Source: Amaranthus tricolor
Taxonomy: Eukaryota > Streptophyta > Magnoliopsida > Caryophyllales > Amaranthaceae
Assembly: GCF_026212465.1 (NCBI RefSeq)
Contig: NC_080058.1
Location: 2,404,001 to 2,468,000, forward strand
DNA: 64,000 nt
Reading direction: 5' to 3'
Both the position numbers and the translations under genes were made by a program. A model generated the notes under the pieces. It did no database searches. It worked only from the letters and a program-made list of their open reading frames with translations, and was not told the DNA's origin. How positions within the stretch are numbered: the first letter of the stretch is position 1; each line of letters begins with the position of its first letter. Shown piece after piece: positions 1 through 12,260 of the stretch.

Positions 1-1330
1 ACTCTTCTGACAGTAGGAAACTTTTTACAGGAGGTAAGAACATTGAGTGTCCCTTGATTGCAGGGTCAAGAATATCAACCTGTAATGTTTAGAAAACCAT
101 ATGGATGAATAGCTTGAATAATTCGAGTTGATACAATTATGAATTAATACTTCACGTCCTATTACAGAAAAATCAAAAAGTACAAAAATTGTGAAACAAT
201 CAACTTCCCAAAGAACATAAAATTGGTTATACAACAACTAATCCCAAAAGATTGGTATCAACTACATGAACCATTCGGTGGTCGACCATGTAAAGTCTTA
301 GAGTTGATTTATCATACTCCAAACTTCCAATATACGAATACATTGCATTACTATTCTGGTTTATCCTCATTGATTAATAAATCCATAAAGATCCAATCCT
401 TTTTCTAATTGGTGACAATCAATGCCATGTACATAAAATGAAGATCCAAATATAAGCTTTTGTTCCTTTACATGGAAAGCCAATTTGACAAGAGGTCACG
501 GGTTTGAACCTCAACAACCACTCATAGTGGAATATTTAGCGCCATGTATGAAAAAGGCATGTGCTGCATCTATAAATTTAAACCAGAGGGCTCTTATGTG
601 AGGGGACGTGTTAGAATATGTAATATATCATGAGGCCTCAGCCATCACTTAAAGTTTTTGACTGAGTCGGTTCCTTGACAATTGGGGTATCAAAACCCAA
701 ACTTTCACAAGTCCCCCTCTAGTTTACAGTAATTTTCATGTTTGTTTCTGGTTTGTAATTCATTTTTCTCAATTTAAACATCCATAAATGTTAAAAATCC
801 AAAAAAAATATAGTGGATAATGCAATAGATACTAAAAACCTAACTGCAAGCCAACATTAAGAGTTTTAAAACTAATACAATTACAACTACTAAAAAAGAA
901 ACAGAAGATTGACCTGGGGATCAGTTACATTGAGAAGTACAGGAGATACAGTATGAAAAACACCATCACAACCAGAAATAGCAGAATCAAAAGAACCCTC
1001 TTCCATTAAATCTGCTTTAAAAAGGTTAAGTCTTTCGTGTGCTCCCTCAAATTCCAACAAATGTTCAACCTTTGTTGAATCATCTGTATCACAAATTCAA
1101 TAGGAAATTGATCAAACAGTTAAAAAGGGACAAAATTGAAGAATTTAAGAGATACCCAGATGAAATTTTGAAGTGAAAAAGGAGGGAAGATTAAGGAAAG
1201 AAGAATACTTACGTGGATTACGAACAGTGGCATTGACAGTGTAACCATGGCTAAGCAAAAGCTTAACAAGCCATGAAGCAATGTAGCCTGATGCTCCTGT
1301 TACACACACCTTCTTACCTTGTCCACTCAT
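1..1330 (-). pseudogene. PAR/CCR-like reductase copy 1, 5' part only, frameshifted in exon 3
   Basis: Three exons are visible on the minus strand: exon 1 1213-1330, exon 2 914-1083, and exon 3 from 79 to the window edge. Exon 1 starts [20 protein letters not shown] and holds the NADP-binding TGxxGxxA Rossmann motif. Exon 2 reads [20 protein letters not shown] and later [18 protein letters not shown] codon 15 bases further upstream is not used as the start, because the ATG at 1330 matches the other copies. Exon 3 opens in frame (VDILDPAIKG), but near position 48-52 one base is missing relative to the paralogs (one T in the plus-strand run before CCCTT). This shifts the frame away from the expected TLNVLTSCKKFPTVRR. 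Either it is a decayed gene or a sequencing error. The rest of the gene lies outside the window. Intron 2 carries a TRIM remnant. Its exon 2 wording groups it with copy 2 rather than with copies 3-6. Confidence 0.7.
481..700 (+). mobile_element. TRIM remnant in intron 2 of copy 1
   Basis: The segment 609-680 begins TGTTAGAATATGTAATATAT and ends TTGACA. It matches the short terminal repeats of the TRIM family seen complete at 54720-54986. It is preceded by internal-type sequence (AAGAGGTCACGGGTTTGAACC, then a G-rich tract ending GAGGGGACG) and followed by a degraded primer-binding-site-like GGGGTATCA. The left terminal repeat is not recognisable, so the copy is truncated or rearranged. Confidence 0.55.
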
Positions 1331-1614
1331 ATTCTCTGAAGTCACAGCAATGAACCGGTTTGCGCTCTTTAAGATCCTTGTACGTTAAGATGGAACGAGT
1401 CAAGTCATACTTGGTTTCGATAAATTGTCAATTTCAAACGTTTATCAATGCTAAAAAGTGTATAAAAATGAAGAGCATTTATGAGAATATTATGTGATCG
1501 ATGTGCCTTTAAAGTTAATACATAAAATTTTATCGAACTATTATTAGATAGGCGCTACTATATGGATCAAATGTTGGTATTTTAGAATACATCATAGTAG
1601 AAAGATCAAAAGTG

Positions 1615-1975
1615 GAAAAATGTGAATGCTTCGAAGGATGAGTGGACATACTTTTAGGGATAGAATTCGAACGAGAATATGCACAAGTTATAGAAGTTAC
1701 AAATATTGAGGATAAAAGATGAAAGAGAATCGTTTAAGATTGTTTGGGCATGTGCAAAGACGGGGTATTAGCGAACCATGATGAAGATAGAAAGTTAGAT
1801 CTTGAGAGACTTAAAAAGAGGACGAAAAAACTGAAAAAGTTAGAGGACATGAGTGAAAAATGATATAAATAACCTAGACTTATAAATTGAAATGGTAGAG
1901 AAATCGAAATGAATAGAGATGAAGAATTCATGTGAAAGAGCATTGAAATTGATATACAGATGTATGAGCTTTGTG
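1615..1975 (+). mobile_element. Degenerate LINE reverse-transcriptase C-terminal fragment
   Basis: Broken plus-strand reading frames recall the C-terminal tail of plant LINE (RTE-like) polyproteins: MLRRMSGHTFRDRIR around 1626-1670, then KMKENRLRLFGHVQRR around 1719-1766, then a stretch reading KNDINNLDL. The RLRxFGHVxRR phrase is typical of these elements. Stops and frame changes show that it is a fossil. It lies about 300 bp upstream of copy 1. Confidence 0.6.
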
Positions 1976-3974
1976 AGAAGTTAATGAACGTAACGATTGA
2001 AGAGAAGAATCACTACAAAAAAAGTTACATCCTCCCACGTTTAAAAATGTTATTTTCCACGCCTATATGTAAGGCTAAAGTAATTCTCCACGCTTATGTG
2101 TTATTAATACATCTTGTCTGACTCAAAGTCCAAGTTCAAGTCCAAGTCCTAGTCCATGTGATTTCAGCTCCAAAAGCTCTTCATTAGCTAGTGGCTACCA
2201 ATTTTAGTTTGTGATTTGTGAAGATAAATGATGAGGAAAATTTTGCTTGTATTGCAAACACTTTTGTTTCATGTTTTGCTCGACTTTGATGTAAAATTGT
2301 ATTAGTATTATGTTTGGTGGAACTAATTAGTAGACATTTGCTTAAGCATTAATGTATTGTGTTTGGTGGAACAAATTAATAGACATTTGCATAAGTATTA
2401 ATGTATTATGTTTGACGCAACTAATTACTTTGAAGAATGAACTATGAACAAGTATGAAATTATTGATGATTTAATACGTGTTGAATCTTAAATTTTGATT
2501 AAATGAGAATATTTCACCTGATTTAATTTCTGGCTTTTTGTGAAAATCAAATTGAATGGGTTCAATACAGTTCGACCCAACCCACTACAGGCAGGTTAGG
2601 ATTAGAATATTTGACCCGTTTAGTTAAACAGGTCAAACTGCAATCAAGGGGCATTCGAGCCATTTATATACAATTCGAATCTGAACTTGACCCCATCTGA
2701 TCTGTTTCACACTCTGAATCATGCTGATCAATATTAGTTTTAATTTATAATTGAGGTTTCACTTCAAGATATATTATATATTCTATTAATCAATCAAAAA
2801 TTTAAACTAATAACTAATGTCTTAAAATATAATTTATATTTATTTTATTAATTAAATAAAAGCTTAAAATGATAATTGAGATTGAAGTGTATTATTTGAC
2901 CGTTGTTTTGACCCATTAAAAGATGTATTTCCAGGTTTAATATTGCTGTATGTACTAGACGACAACTCGTACTTTGTGGACGTGGAATGTGGATACAATT
3001 GATTGATTACATTATCCTTATTAACTTTAACTTGATAAATAAAATAGAGACTTCGGTGTAATGATTTGGATAGAAAATGATATTAGCAGTACTTTGTGGA
3101 TGTGCAATGTAGATACAATTTTGATTAACTAATAAAAAATACATGATGAGTTGAGGTATTAGTTTAAAGTATTTTTATAATTTTATAAATGATATTTTAC
3201 GTCTTATATGATAATATTGTTGAATTAAAATGAATCTTTTTTAGCTCTAAACCCAACACAAATGCTTATCTACCATTACCCGCAAAAGATGTCCCTAAAC
3301 CCAAAATTTCAAAGCTTGTTTGTTTTAAATGGTTTCATTTATGTATATTAAATATTTTATTGGTAACTTTTAAAGTGGAATATAATGAAGAGAGGATATT
3401 TAACTTATATATTTAAAAGTTAGTAAACATATAGTATTTATAAAGTTTTTGGCCTAAATTATTTTAATTTTACGTTCTAGATATAATATTTGTTGGTCTC
3501 AGAACTACTCAAAGTCTCAAATACTTTAAACTTACGACAATTATCAAAACTCATGTCTAAAATTACTTTTTATGATGTTAATATGAAATTTTTTTAGCCC
3601 ATCCTATATTATAGACTTAGTACATAATATTATTTTAATTGTTCACCACTCTTCAATTATTTTTTCACTAGCTTACACTGTATAGGCTGCTTCACTTCAC
3701 TATACTACACTTTATAACACTTATATATCTTTAAGTCTAACGGTATGAACTAATACATACTATTTTAATGTAGATTAAGTTCATGCATAACTAATTCAAA
3801 TTTCTCATTATAGACATTATTACAACAAATGATTGAAAAATGAAGTACAATATACTTCCTCCATCCAATTTAAATTAGTAAATTACCCTATTTAAAATTT
3901 TCATAGGGATTTTATGAAAAAAAAAAACGAATATTAAAATATATAAATCACAATCATCATTATTACGTCCAAAA
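1976..3974. other. Intergenic region between copies 1 and 2, small repeats only
   Basis: No gene is seen. A 49-bp unit is repeated about 2.5 times at 2307-2427 (TATGTTTGGTGGAAC recurs). A pair of related segments containing GTACTTTGTGGA occurs near 2970 and 3090. A CACTACAAAAAA motif like the end of CACTA transposons occurs at 2011, but no partner end was found. Around 3857 there is a Stowaway-type half end (CTTCCTCCATCCAA). The remainder is AT-rich and unassigned. Confidence 0.5.
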
Positions 3975-5563
3975 CTAAAGTTGTACAAACTTTTTCTCTT
4001 TCAAGCTTTCAATGGTCTCCTTAAAGCTTACTTCGAATGGAATAAACTCGATCCCCAAGCTTTTTGCTTTAGAGTTGGAAACTTTAAATTTGTTACGCAT
4101 AATCGTAAGGACTTCCACGCATCTACAAATATTTAATGACCAAATTCAATATTAATTGACATATAAATAGATAGAAAAAATTTAATAAAAACCATTAGAA
4201 TGGTGAAAATTTTAAAAATTAATTTCATAAATACACGAGTTTTTTAAAGGGTACATAATTTGATGTAAGGGGTACATCCGTACACAGGTTTTTGAGTTCT
4301 ATTTTTCTATATATTCAAAAATGTCACGTAGCTTACAGTGCGTCAAAATATAGTGTTAGTCTGTTCCAGAGATATGTACATCAAAATGCTAAATATTTGT
4401 ACCTCTGATTTTTAGTTTTACCACTTAATTGGTTTTCACGTGATTTTTTTTATAAATATTTATATGTAAAATTGATCTAGTTATGTTATTCATAAGAACA
4501 AAACATTATCAATAACTTACTTATGAGGAAGCACTAAATGGGGGTAAATTTCATGCAAAATCTCCAAAACTTCGGAAAAATGTAGCACCCTTTCCGCTAA
4601 AATGTATCTCCCCTTAGCCGAAGGGATCTCAAATGCACGTATATGAGCTTCTGCTACATTTTTAACGTGTACCCAAGGACATGCATGGTTTGGATAAAGT
4701 CCTGACCCTGCTTATTGCCAAAAATCAATATATGTTACTCGATCATCTATGTTTTATGTATATTAATTAATATAATCATCTCTATAGACGTCAGACGATT
4801 AACCTATTTTTTCACCCTATTTTTTTAATAGTAATGCTACACTAGCCCCTAAAAACTGTGGCATCAGAGGAAAAAGTGAACATATTATAAAGAGTCATTA
4901 ATTAGTCATTTTTAATGGCTATATGATCGATAAAACATACGATTATAGGAGTAATATAATTCTCTATTCCTTTGAATATGCTACATTGTGATTAAGAAAC
5001 TCACATAGATTATCGTTATGTGACAGATTCAAAAGAATAGAAAAGTAACAAAGTTTAAAAATTTTAAATGAGTTTAAATGAGGTGGAGGTGATCAGGCAA
5101 AGAACGAACCCTTAACAAAATTATTGTTTTATGTCCCATAGAATTATTAGCCTCGTATTTATTTAGTCCGTCTCATTAAATTTTTGTTTCATTTCTATAT
5201 TTGACAATAATTTATGCTCTTACATACTTTCCTATAAAATACACACTTTTATTACTTTTACTCATTTTTATAAATTTTCACCCATTTAAAGTTAATATTA
5301 TATATTTCTTTGGAATAGAGGGAGTATGAAATTCTTTGAGAATATTAAACCAACTTGATATGAAAAAAGGAATTAATACCATTGATCAAGTTGAGAACTG
5401 AAGCTACACTTTCATTAAGAGTTGGCTGCAACATAGGGCCAATTGTCATGGTAGGATTCATACACACCATGTCAATCTCATTTTCTTTCGCAAATTTCCA
5501 TGCAGCTTCTTCTGCTAATGTCTTTGACAGTGTATACCACATCTAATTTACATGCACAAATAT

Positions 5564-5609
<46 letters not shown>

Positions 5610-8600
5610 CATGAGTAAATATGACATATATAATTACAAAGAATGCAATGCATAACAAAAATTCCATTGCAATCTGATCTACTTCTATATGGTTGTGTCC
5701 TCTCCAACATTTAAAAGGAACAATATCTTGTGAAAATAAGTTAACACCAAAACCTTAAAGATATCTACCAAAATTATATAGTTTTGGCAAAATTATCTAG
5801 AATAATTAACCTTATGACTTGCTATAGTACGTTTTATTTTTTTAGAAAAAAGATAAATTAAATTAAAATATTGAAAAAATATTAAAAAAAATATTGAAAA
5901 AAAATTCTGATTTTTTTATTATTCGTAATTTTTTATATAATTTTTTAAATTTTTCTCTAATTTTGCATCAATTTTCAGTTTACTTTTTTGATGAATTACC
6001 TAATATAGTAAGTCATCGTGTTACCCAAGTTTACTCTATCCAAGTTTACTCTATGAAAATACCCTTTAAAGTTGGGGTTATTCATGGTTAATCAATAGGT
6101 ATAATTATTGTAGGAAAATCATGAAAAAATTAGATTATTCTAAGTAATTTTTCCTATATTTTTTTGTCCTACTGATTTTGCAAATTGTAACATTTAGGTT
6201 ATAAAACCCTCACACTAAAATCCGAAGTGTGCACTTTTAATTAAATTAGGGTCATGACAAATACTTGTTGTTTTAGGCACGTGAAAAAATTGCATCAGAT
6301 AAGAATAGAGTATTCATGTAGTTGTATTAATTACTTCTATTTGACTAAGTACGAATCTCTCTCGCTCATCCCTTATTATAAATGTGTATTTAGTCCTAAG
6401 TATATGAGGCCACTGCTTTAACCATCAACTTATAAAATTGTAAATTTGTAATTAAATTGAATAAATAATTATATTTTTAGATGTATATATATTATATTAC
6501 TTTCTTCGTTCTGAAATGTACGTTACTTAATAATTTTTGACATTATTTATCGTTCATATTTTATAAATTGCGACTAATATGTAAGAAAAAATTATAGTTA
6601 AGTGGGATCTTATTTAAATTGTCTAATCACATACTTTCATAATAGAATTATCAAGTATTTATAATTTATAGATGTATATAGTTCAATATATAAAAGGTCA
6701 AAATAATATATTAAATGTGTAAAAAGTCAAATATAGTAAGTATAGTGAAACAAAGAAAGTAGTATTTAACATACCACATCCGAACCCTTGCAAAGTTGAG
6801 GATCAGAAAACCAAGTTTCATCAACCAGCACATCAGGAGCTAAGGTTCTACCATTAAAAAAAATAGCAGCTCCTGAAGAAGTAAAAATGACCCTTTTTAC
6901 ACTTGAAAACTTTTTACAAGAAGCAAGAACATTGTGTGTTCCCTTTAGGGCTGGATCAATTACATCTGCCTGCATCAATAATGTATACAAATAAATGTTT
7001 AGGCTTTATCACCTTTAATTATTATTATTAGCTACCTTAATTAGCATACATCATCATGAATTAACATATCTTGAAGCCTTAACCATCAGCTTAAGCTTTT
7101 AGTTGACGTCTTAAAATATGTTATATACTCTAACAAATACACATTCGTATTATCCCTCAAATTTGTTGCATTGTGATTTCTAAGACGCAGGAATATATAC
7201 CAATTTGTGTTCGCTAATAAACAATACTTTCTTTGTCCCTATAAAAAGACACAATTTTTCATTTTAGTTTGTCTCTTTACTTTACGCTCTTTTTTTTTTT
7301 TTTTTTTTACAAATCTCTTTTTCCCTTTTTTTTAACAATATTTTTTTTAATCTAATCCACCAATAACTCATTCTTCGTTTATGTCTTAATCACTCATTTT
7401 ACTCATCTTTATTTGTATTATTCTCCAACTATAAATTTCGTAATAAGCTTCTTAAAAAGTGAGTGTTATATAAAAGGGACATGGTGAGTATTCACAAATT
7501 TTTGTAAGAGACGGTCTTTTTGAGAGAATATTTCTAATTGGGCCGGTCCATCATATTTTTTAAAAAATATTGTAAGTAGGCATTAAGAATAATGTAAATA
7601 GACATTTAAGATATTAAAAGTAGGCATTAAGGATACGGTAAGTAAGCATTAAGAATAATGTAAATAGGCATTAAGAATACAGAACTAGATATTAATCTTT
7701 AATGGGCTGGACTTGATATATGTCTCTCAAATTAAAGAGATAGTTTCTCAAGAGACTAGCTGGTGAGTATTTTATAGGAACATTAATCTTAAGCATAAGA
7801 TAAGTATCTCAAAAAAAAAAAGAGTATAAGATAAGTATATAATATCATAATACAAATTTAAAAAACTTCAATTTTTTTATTAAGGACGAGGTAAAAATCA
7901 ATCTTAAAATCTTACTAAAAAAAGTTGATATTTGATCCAACAGATTAAAGTACAATCTGATTCTTAATAAATTTCAATCCCATAGGATAATATTGTAGAA
8001 AATTATAATGCAGAATTTGGTTTGGGTTTAATCTGGTGAATACTAGATATGTATTAATTATTCAATGAGACGAACCCCTCTATTTATACATGAGATTAGG
8101 ACTAAAATTAAGGAAACAAAATATTTACCTAAACCTAAATAATAGGAAACAAAATAACCTTAATATCTTAAATATTGAAAAAGATCTTAACTTCCTAAAA
8201 ATATAATATCCTGAAATAATAATATCTTTATTTTATTCTACTTTTTATTTCCTACACTCCCCCTCAAGTTAGCTTTCGGGATCACCAAAACCGAACTTGC
8301 ACAATAATTTTCAAATATTCGAATCCAATCGCTTTTAACAGAAAGTCTGCTAGTTAATCTTTTGATTTTACAAAACGCATTTTGGTGATCTCATCGGCAA
8401 ATTTTTTATAATTTATTTTCAATTTTTTGAGTTTGGATAAAACGTCAATAAGCAAATTAAGTTGATTAATTTTATTATTTGGGTCAAAGCTTTGAATTTT
8501 AGGTTGTTGGATTTTAGGCTCACCTGAGTTGGATTGTGAGGAAAAGGAGTGAATTGAGCTGGGAACTCACAAAAAACATAGGTTGAGTAAAGAAATGGTT

Positions 8601-10837
8601 CATGTGTCATGGGAATTTGACGGGGTATAGTTTCATTATTTTGTATCTCCATATAAAAAGGAATTAAATGAGGAAATAAAATATATTTTCTCCTTATTCA
8701 CGGTTTCCTCTGTGCTTCTCACTTTTGAACTAAATTCCTCTTTCTCATTATTTTCGACCTTCAACTCACCGTGAACACTGATAGTGGTGGTGGTAGTAGA
8801 ATCAGTGACACCTAGCAAATTATCCGTACCATTGTTGAGAATTTTTTCTTTTAAACCATGGTTTTGAGAGTCTTGATCTCGGTTTTGGGTTTGATTATTA
8901 GTTCCGAGTTTAGGGTTTTTTTCTTCTTCCTTATCTCATATATTTCTCCCCCTCGCGACCTCATGTTGGATGGGGTCATTCATAGGAGATAGCGAAATTG
9001 GCCCGAGAAAGGTGTGAATCCAAGTCCACAATTCATGGGCAATAGTAATATAGTCAAGAACAAAATCAATAATGATGGATTCAAGACTTGCCAGGATCCA
9101 AGAGATCACCATTTTATCACTTTGGATTCATTGTTGATTTCTGGTGGTAGGACGGGCGAAAATGATATGATTGAGTCGCCCCCGATTATCAATTTCAGTT
9201 TGAATTTCTTTACACCACTTGGTATAATTTTTGAAATTTAATTTTGCAGAAACTTCTGACTAAGTATGAATTTTTTTGTTGTATTTTTGGATAAGTTGGA
9301 ACGAATGTTGTTCCATTTGAGCCATAGAAATCATAGTTTGGTTTTGGTTTTGTTTTTGATTTGGTTTTGTTTGATTGGTTTTGCTTTAATTTGGTATTTG
9401 TTTGGATCGATTTTGGTTGATTATGATCAATGATAAGATACCGATAGAGTTTTCCTGTTTAGGAAAACCTTACGGCTCTGATACCATGTAGAAAATCATA
9501 ATGCGGAATTTAGTTTGGGTTTAGTCTGGTGAATACTGAATTTGTATTAATTATTCAATGAGAGGAACACCTCTATTTATATATAAGATTAGGACTAAAA
9601 ATAAGGAAACAAAATATTAATCTATACCCAAATAATTGAAAACAAAATAACCTTAATATCCTAAATATTAAAAAAGATCTTAACTTCTTAAAAACGTAAT
9701 ATTCAGAAATAATAATATTTTTAGTTTATTCTATTTTTATTTTCCTACAATAAAAGGAAAAATTTATACCTGAGGATCTTTAGGAGTAAAAATAACAGGA
9801 GAAGCAACATGGAAAACACCTTCACATCCAGCAACAGCAGAATCAAATGAGCCTTCTTCCATTAATTCTGCTTTGAATAGGTGTAGCCTTTCCTTTGCTC
9901 CTTCTAGTTCCATCAAATGCTCTGTCTTTTTAGGATCACCTATATATAGGTAGCAGTTTAAAACTTTAAGCTACTTAAATACTTTATAAATTATGATTAT
10001 GATAAAATATATAATGGAACAATTATGTTTAATACAAATTTAAAGTATATAATATAATATATTATATAAATATATTAAGACTTCATTACTTCTAACTAAT
10101 AACATAATATTATTAATTCAAGTCATGAGACTGAATAGATATATGTTGTATTTACATTTTTAAATTATTCAGAATAATTTAATATTTTATTGATTTTTCT
10201 AAAATAATTTCAACTATAAAAGGTATTTGCTAAAAATACACCACAGTAACCTTTTATCTATTCCACAAGTTATTTTGGGTAAAAGGTAAAAAGTAAATAT
10301 AAAATTAAATCATAAAAAGTTGAAAAAAATTTAAAAATTTAATAAGAGAAATCAAGTAAGTTTATTTATTAATTTTAACTTTTAATTTTTAATATTTTGA
10401 TTTTTGATTTTTTTTAACGATTTATCTGCAAAGTCGTCACTATATGGGCAATAATGTTTTTGGGTAAGTTACTCTAAAATTAAGATTATTTATAGTTAAT
10501 AAAAAGTTGAGATTATTGTAGTATAATCAATAAAAAATTAAATTATTCTAAGTAATTTTTCTTAATTTTTGCTTATAAAAAGGACTTTTTAAGTAAAAAT
10601 AGACATAATTATTATTATATGTTATCGGTAGCATATGTTAGGATTTGAATCATCAGCTTTATTTGAAATAAAAAAGAAAGAAAAAGAGAACAAATTACTT
10701 GGATCACGAACAGTAGCATTGACAACATAACCAGATTGAAGCAACAACTTAACAATCCATGAAGCAACAAAACCTGATGCTCCAGTTACACATACTTTCC
10801 TTCCATTTCCTTTTGTAAATTCATCCATACTGTTCAT
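3975..10837 (-). CDS. PAR/CCR-like NAD(P)H-dependent reductase, copy 2 (divergent)
   Basis: Six minus-strand exons: 10699-10837, 9770-9939, 6775-6969, 5380-5542, 4521-4707, 3975-4122. They join to 1002 nt, 333 residues, with no internal stop. The protein begins [20 protein letters not shown], so it has a longer leader than its paralogs. Visible motifs are the Rossmann TGASG near residue 20, the NADP-contacting VRDP, the catalytic Ser in FTSSGAA (paralogs have TSSMAA), and Tyr-Lys in MWYTLSK. The family reduces aldehydes or CoA-thioesters of phenylpropanoid or phenylethanoid type in the cytosol; the substrate is unknown here. Bona fide lignin CCRs carry NWYCYGK, so this is CCR-like rather than CCR. 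The exon 3 donor fits best 3 nt beyond the paralogous position, adding a Val. The exon 6 tail is divergent ([20 protein letters not shown]). Intron 2 is 2.8 kb because of a Copia-type insertion, and intron 3 carries a Stowaway MITE. Confidence 0.85.
5573..5606. repeat. (TA)n microsatellite in intron 3 of copy 2
   Basis: About 17 TA dinucleotides follow a short CA-rich tract. Confidence 0.9.
5785..6155. repeat. Probable AT-rich MITE with loose inverted ends
   Basis: The left end (AAAATTATCTAGAATAATTA) and the right end (ATTATTCTAAGTAATTTTTC) are imperfect inverted repeats of the same type as the MITEs at 17871-18231 and 31891-32186. It lies in intron 3 of copy 2. A similar degraded copy lies near 10165-10565 in intron 1. 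Confidence 0.4.
6500..6759. mobile_element. Stowaway-like MITE in intron 3 of copy 2
   Basis: The left end CTTTCTTCGTTCTGAAATGT and the right end, whose complement reads CTTTCTTTGTTTCACTATAC, are inverted and each flanked by TA. The right edge lies only 15 bp from the exon 3 donor at 6774. Confidence 0.6.
7227..7488. mobile_element. Stowaway-like MITE in intron 2 of copy 2
   Basis: The left terminus CTTTCTTTGTCCCTATAAAA and the right terminus (complement CTCACCATGTCCCTTTTATA) are inverted repeats flanked by TA dinucleotides at 7225-7226 and 7489-7490. It is 262 bp, AT-rich, with no coding capacity. Confidence 0.65.
7500..7766. repeat. MITE with GAGAC-type ends and short internal tandem repeats
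   Basis: The ends contain GTAAGAGACGGTCTTTTTGA and, inverted, TTTCTCAAGAGACTAGCTGG. Inside, a unit of about 23 bp built on GTAAGTAGGCATTAAGAATA repeats several times. Related copies lie at about 11013-11272 and, in the opposite orientation, 44630-44840. A shorter relative with GTGAGACCGTCTCTTAGAGA lies at 12846-13002 in intron 4 of copy 3. Confidence 0.5.
7994..9749 (-). mobile_element. Non-autonomous Copia-type LTR retrotransposon in intron 2 of copy 2
   Basis: Two direct repeats of 263 bp (7994-8256 and 9487-9749) begin TGTAGAAAAT and end TTTCCTACA. The element reads on the minus strand. Beside the right LTR lies the primer-binding site, seen on the plus strand as GGCTCTGATACCA (9474-9486), complementary to initiator tRNA-Met. 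Beside the left LTR lies a polypurine tract (complement of CTCCCCCTCAAGTT, 8257-8270). The 1.2-kb interior has no pol. On the minus strand near 9325 a gag start reads [20 protein letters not shown], has one in-frame stop, and continues [18 protein letters not shown], typical of Copia gag. I found no clean target duplication. It lies in the same transcriptional direction as its host gene. Confidence 0.85.
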
Positions 10838-12260
10838 TTTCTAATATTCATATTGGCCTCCCACTTCTACTCTATTTATTCTCCCTCTAGCTTATTAAGT
10901 TTTTTTTTTATTATTATTATAGAATAGTGACAAGAGAAGAGAACATGTGAGAATTGAATTGCGCCAATGAAAATAAAAAGAAAATGATTGAGATATTTCC
11001 ATAAACATAAATTTTGTTGAGAGGCAATCTTTTTGAGACACTATTTTTAATTGGTTCGGCCCATTATATATTTTTTAAAATATTATAAATAGACATTAAA
11101 AATAATATAAGTAGACGTTTAAGATATTAAAAGTAAGCATTAAGAATGCGATAAATAAACATTAAGGATAATGAAAATAAAAAAAAGTGATTGAGAAATT
11201 TAGTTAGTCAGTTATCATTTTTTTGAAAGACATTTTTAAAAAAACCTGTCTTTCAAGAGACTAACTGACAAAAAAGTTGACAAAATTATAAAAACAAAAA
11301 TCAAGAGATCACAAACTATTGCCAAATAACCACACACTAAAAATTGTGGTCCTAGTGTTGAGGGTAACTTGAGACCTCTAAAGTCATTTTTGTCTTAGGC
11401 CCATACGATCTCAACATTAAGATTTACTATCTTTGTGAATCAGAATAATCCGTAAGTGGTATTGATTTTGGTTGTTTGATAATTATTTTTTGTCTTTTAT
11501 TTTATTAATGGCTTTTAGTTTTTTATTTTGTCAAATAACTAAAAAATTACTCCATAATGACTTTTAGCTTGCTTTTAAGTTAAAATTAAAAGGCTACTCA
11601 AAGTCGTTTTTTTATTAGCTTTTGGTTTTTTGTCAAATTTTTCTTTAATAAACAACCAACAACCAACACCCATTAAATAATTTTTATCAAATATTTCCAT
11701 AACAACTTGCTTAAATAGCTGATTTTTTGGTTAATATTTTTAGTTGATCAAACCAATCAACAACTCTAACTAATAATCTATTTGGCAAACATGCTCTTTA
11801 TTCAAAGCAAGCAAATCAATCATTAGCGGAAAAATGAAATAAAAAATTAAATGAATAAAAGAAATATATAAAATATGAAGAGAGTGAAAAGAATACAAGA
11901 TTATTATCAAATATCATGTACAACTTTACATAAACACGTATATAACAAGTGAAAAAAGTACACAAATATCAATAGAGCAAAAGTAAAAATGTTCTTGGAA
12001 AAAAGGGGTAGTGGAACAAACAAAACAGCACATAACAAGCAAAAGGCACTATAAGACCAAAGAAATTTGATTAGTGATAAAAATCCATGAGATACAGATG
12101 CCACTTTTCTTTGGCTACTTGTTATTATTCATGAAATTTTTTGGTAGGATCAATCATCAGAAATCATGAACATAACATTCTGAGAATTGCTAATAGAAAT
12201 TACTAATAAACTTTGATCAAAGATTCTTAAATAAATTGCTATTTATCATTGAAATGAGAC
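10838..12260. other. Intergenic region between copies 2 and 3
   Basis: No gene is seen. It should hold the copy-2 promoter (10838 upward) and the copy-3 downstream region. A GAGAC-type MITE lies at about 11013-11272. The stretch 11480-11800 repeats AAAGC/GCTTTT-rich words and may be a degraded transposon. The rest is AT-rich and unassigned. Confidence 0.4.

Noticed and set aside
2011..2023. CACTACAAAAAAA as a CACTA transposon end
   Set aside because: No inverted partner, no 3-bp duplication and no transposase nearby; could be chance.
8419..8818. Two minus-strand open frames within the non-autonomous Copia
   Set aside because: Low-complexity sequence with no protein family; most likely decayed internal sequence.
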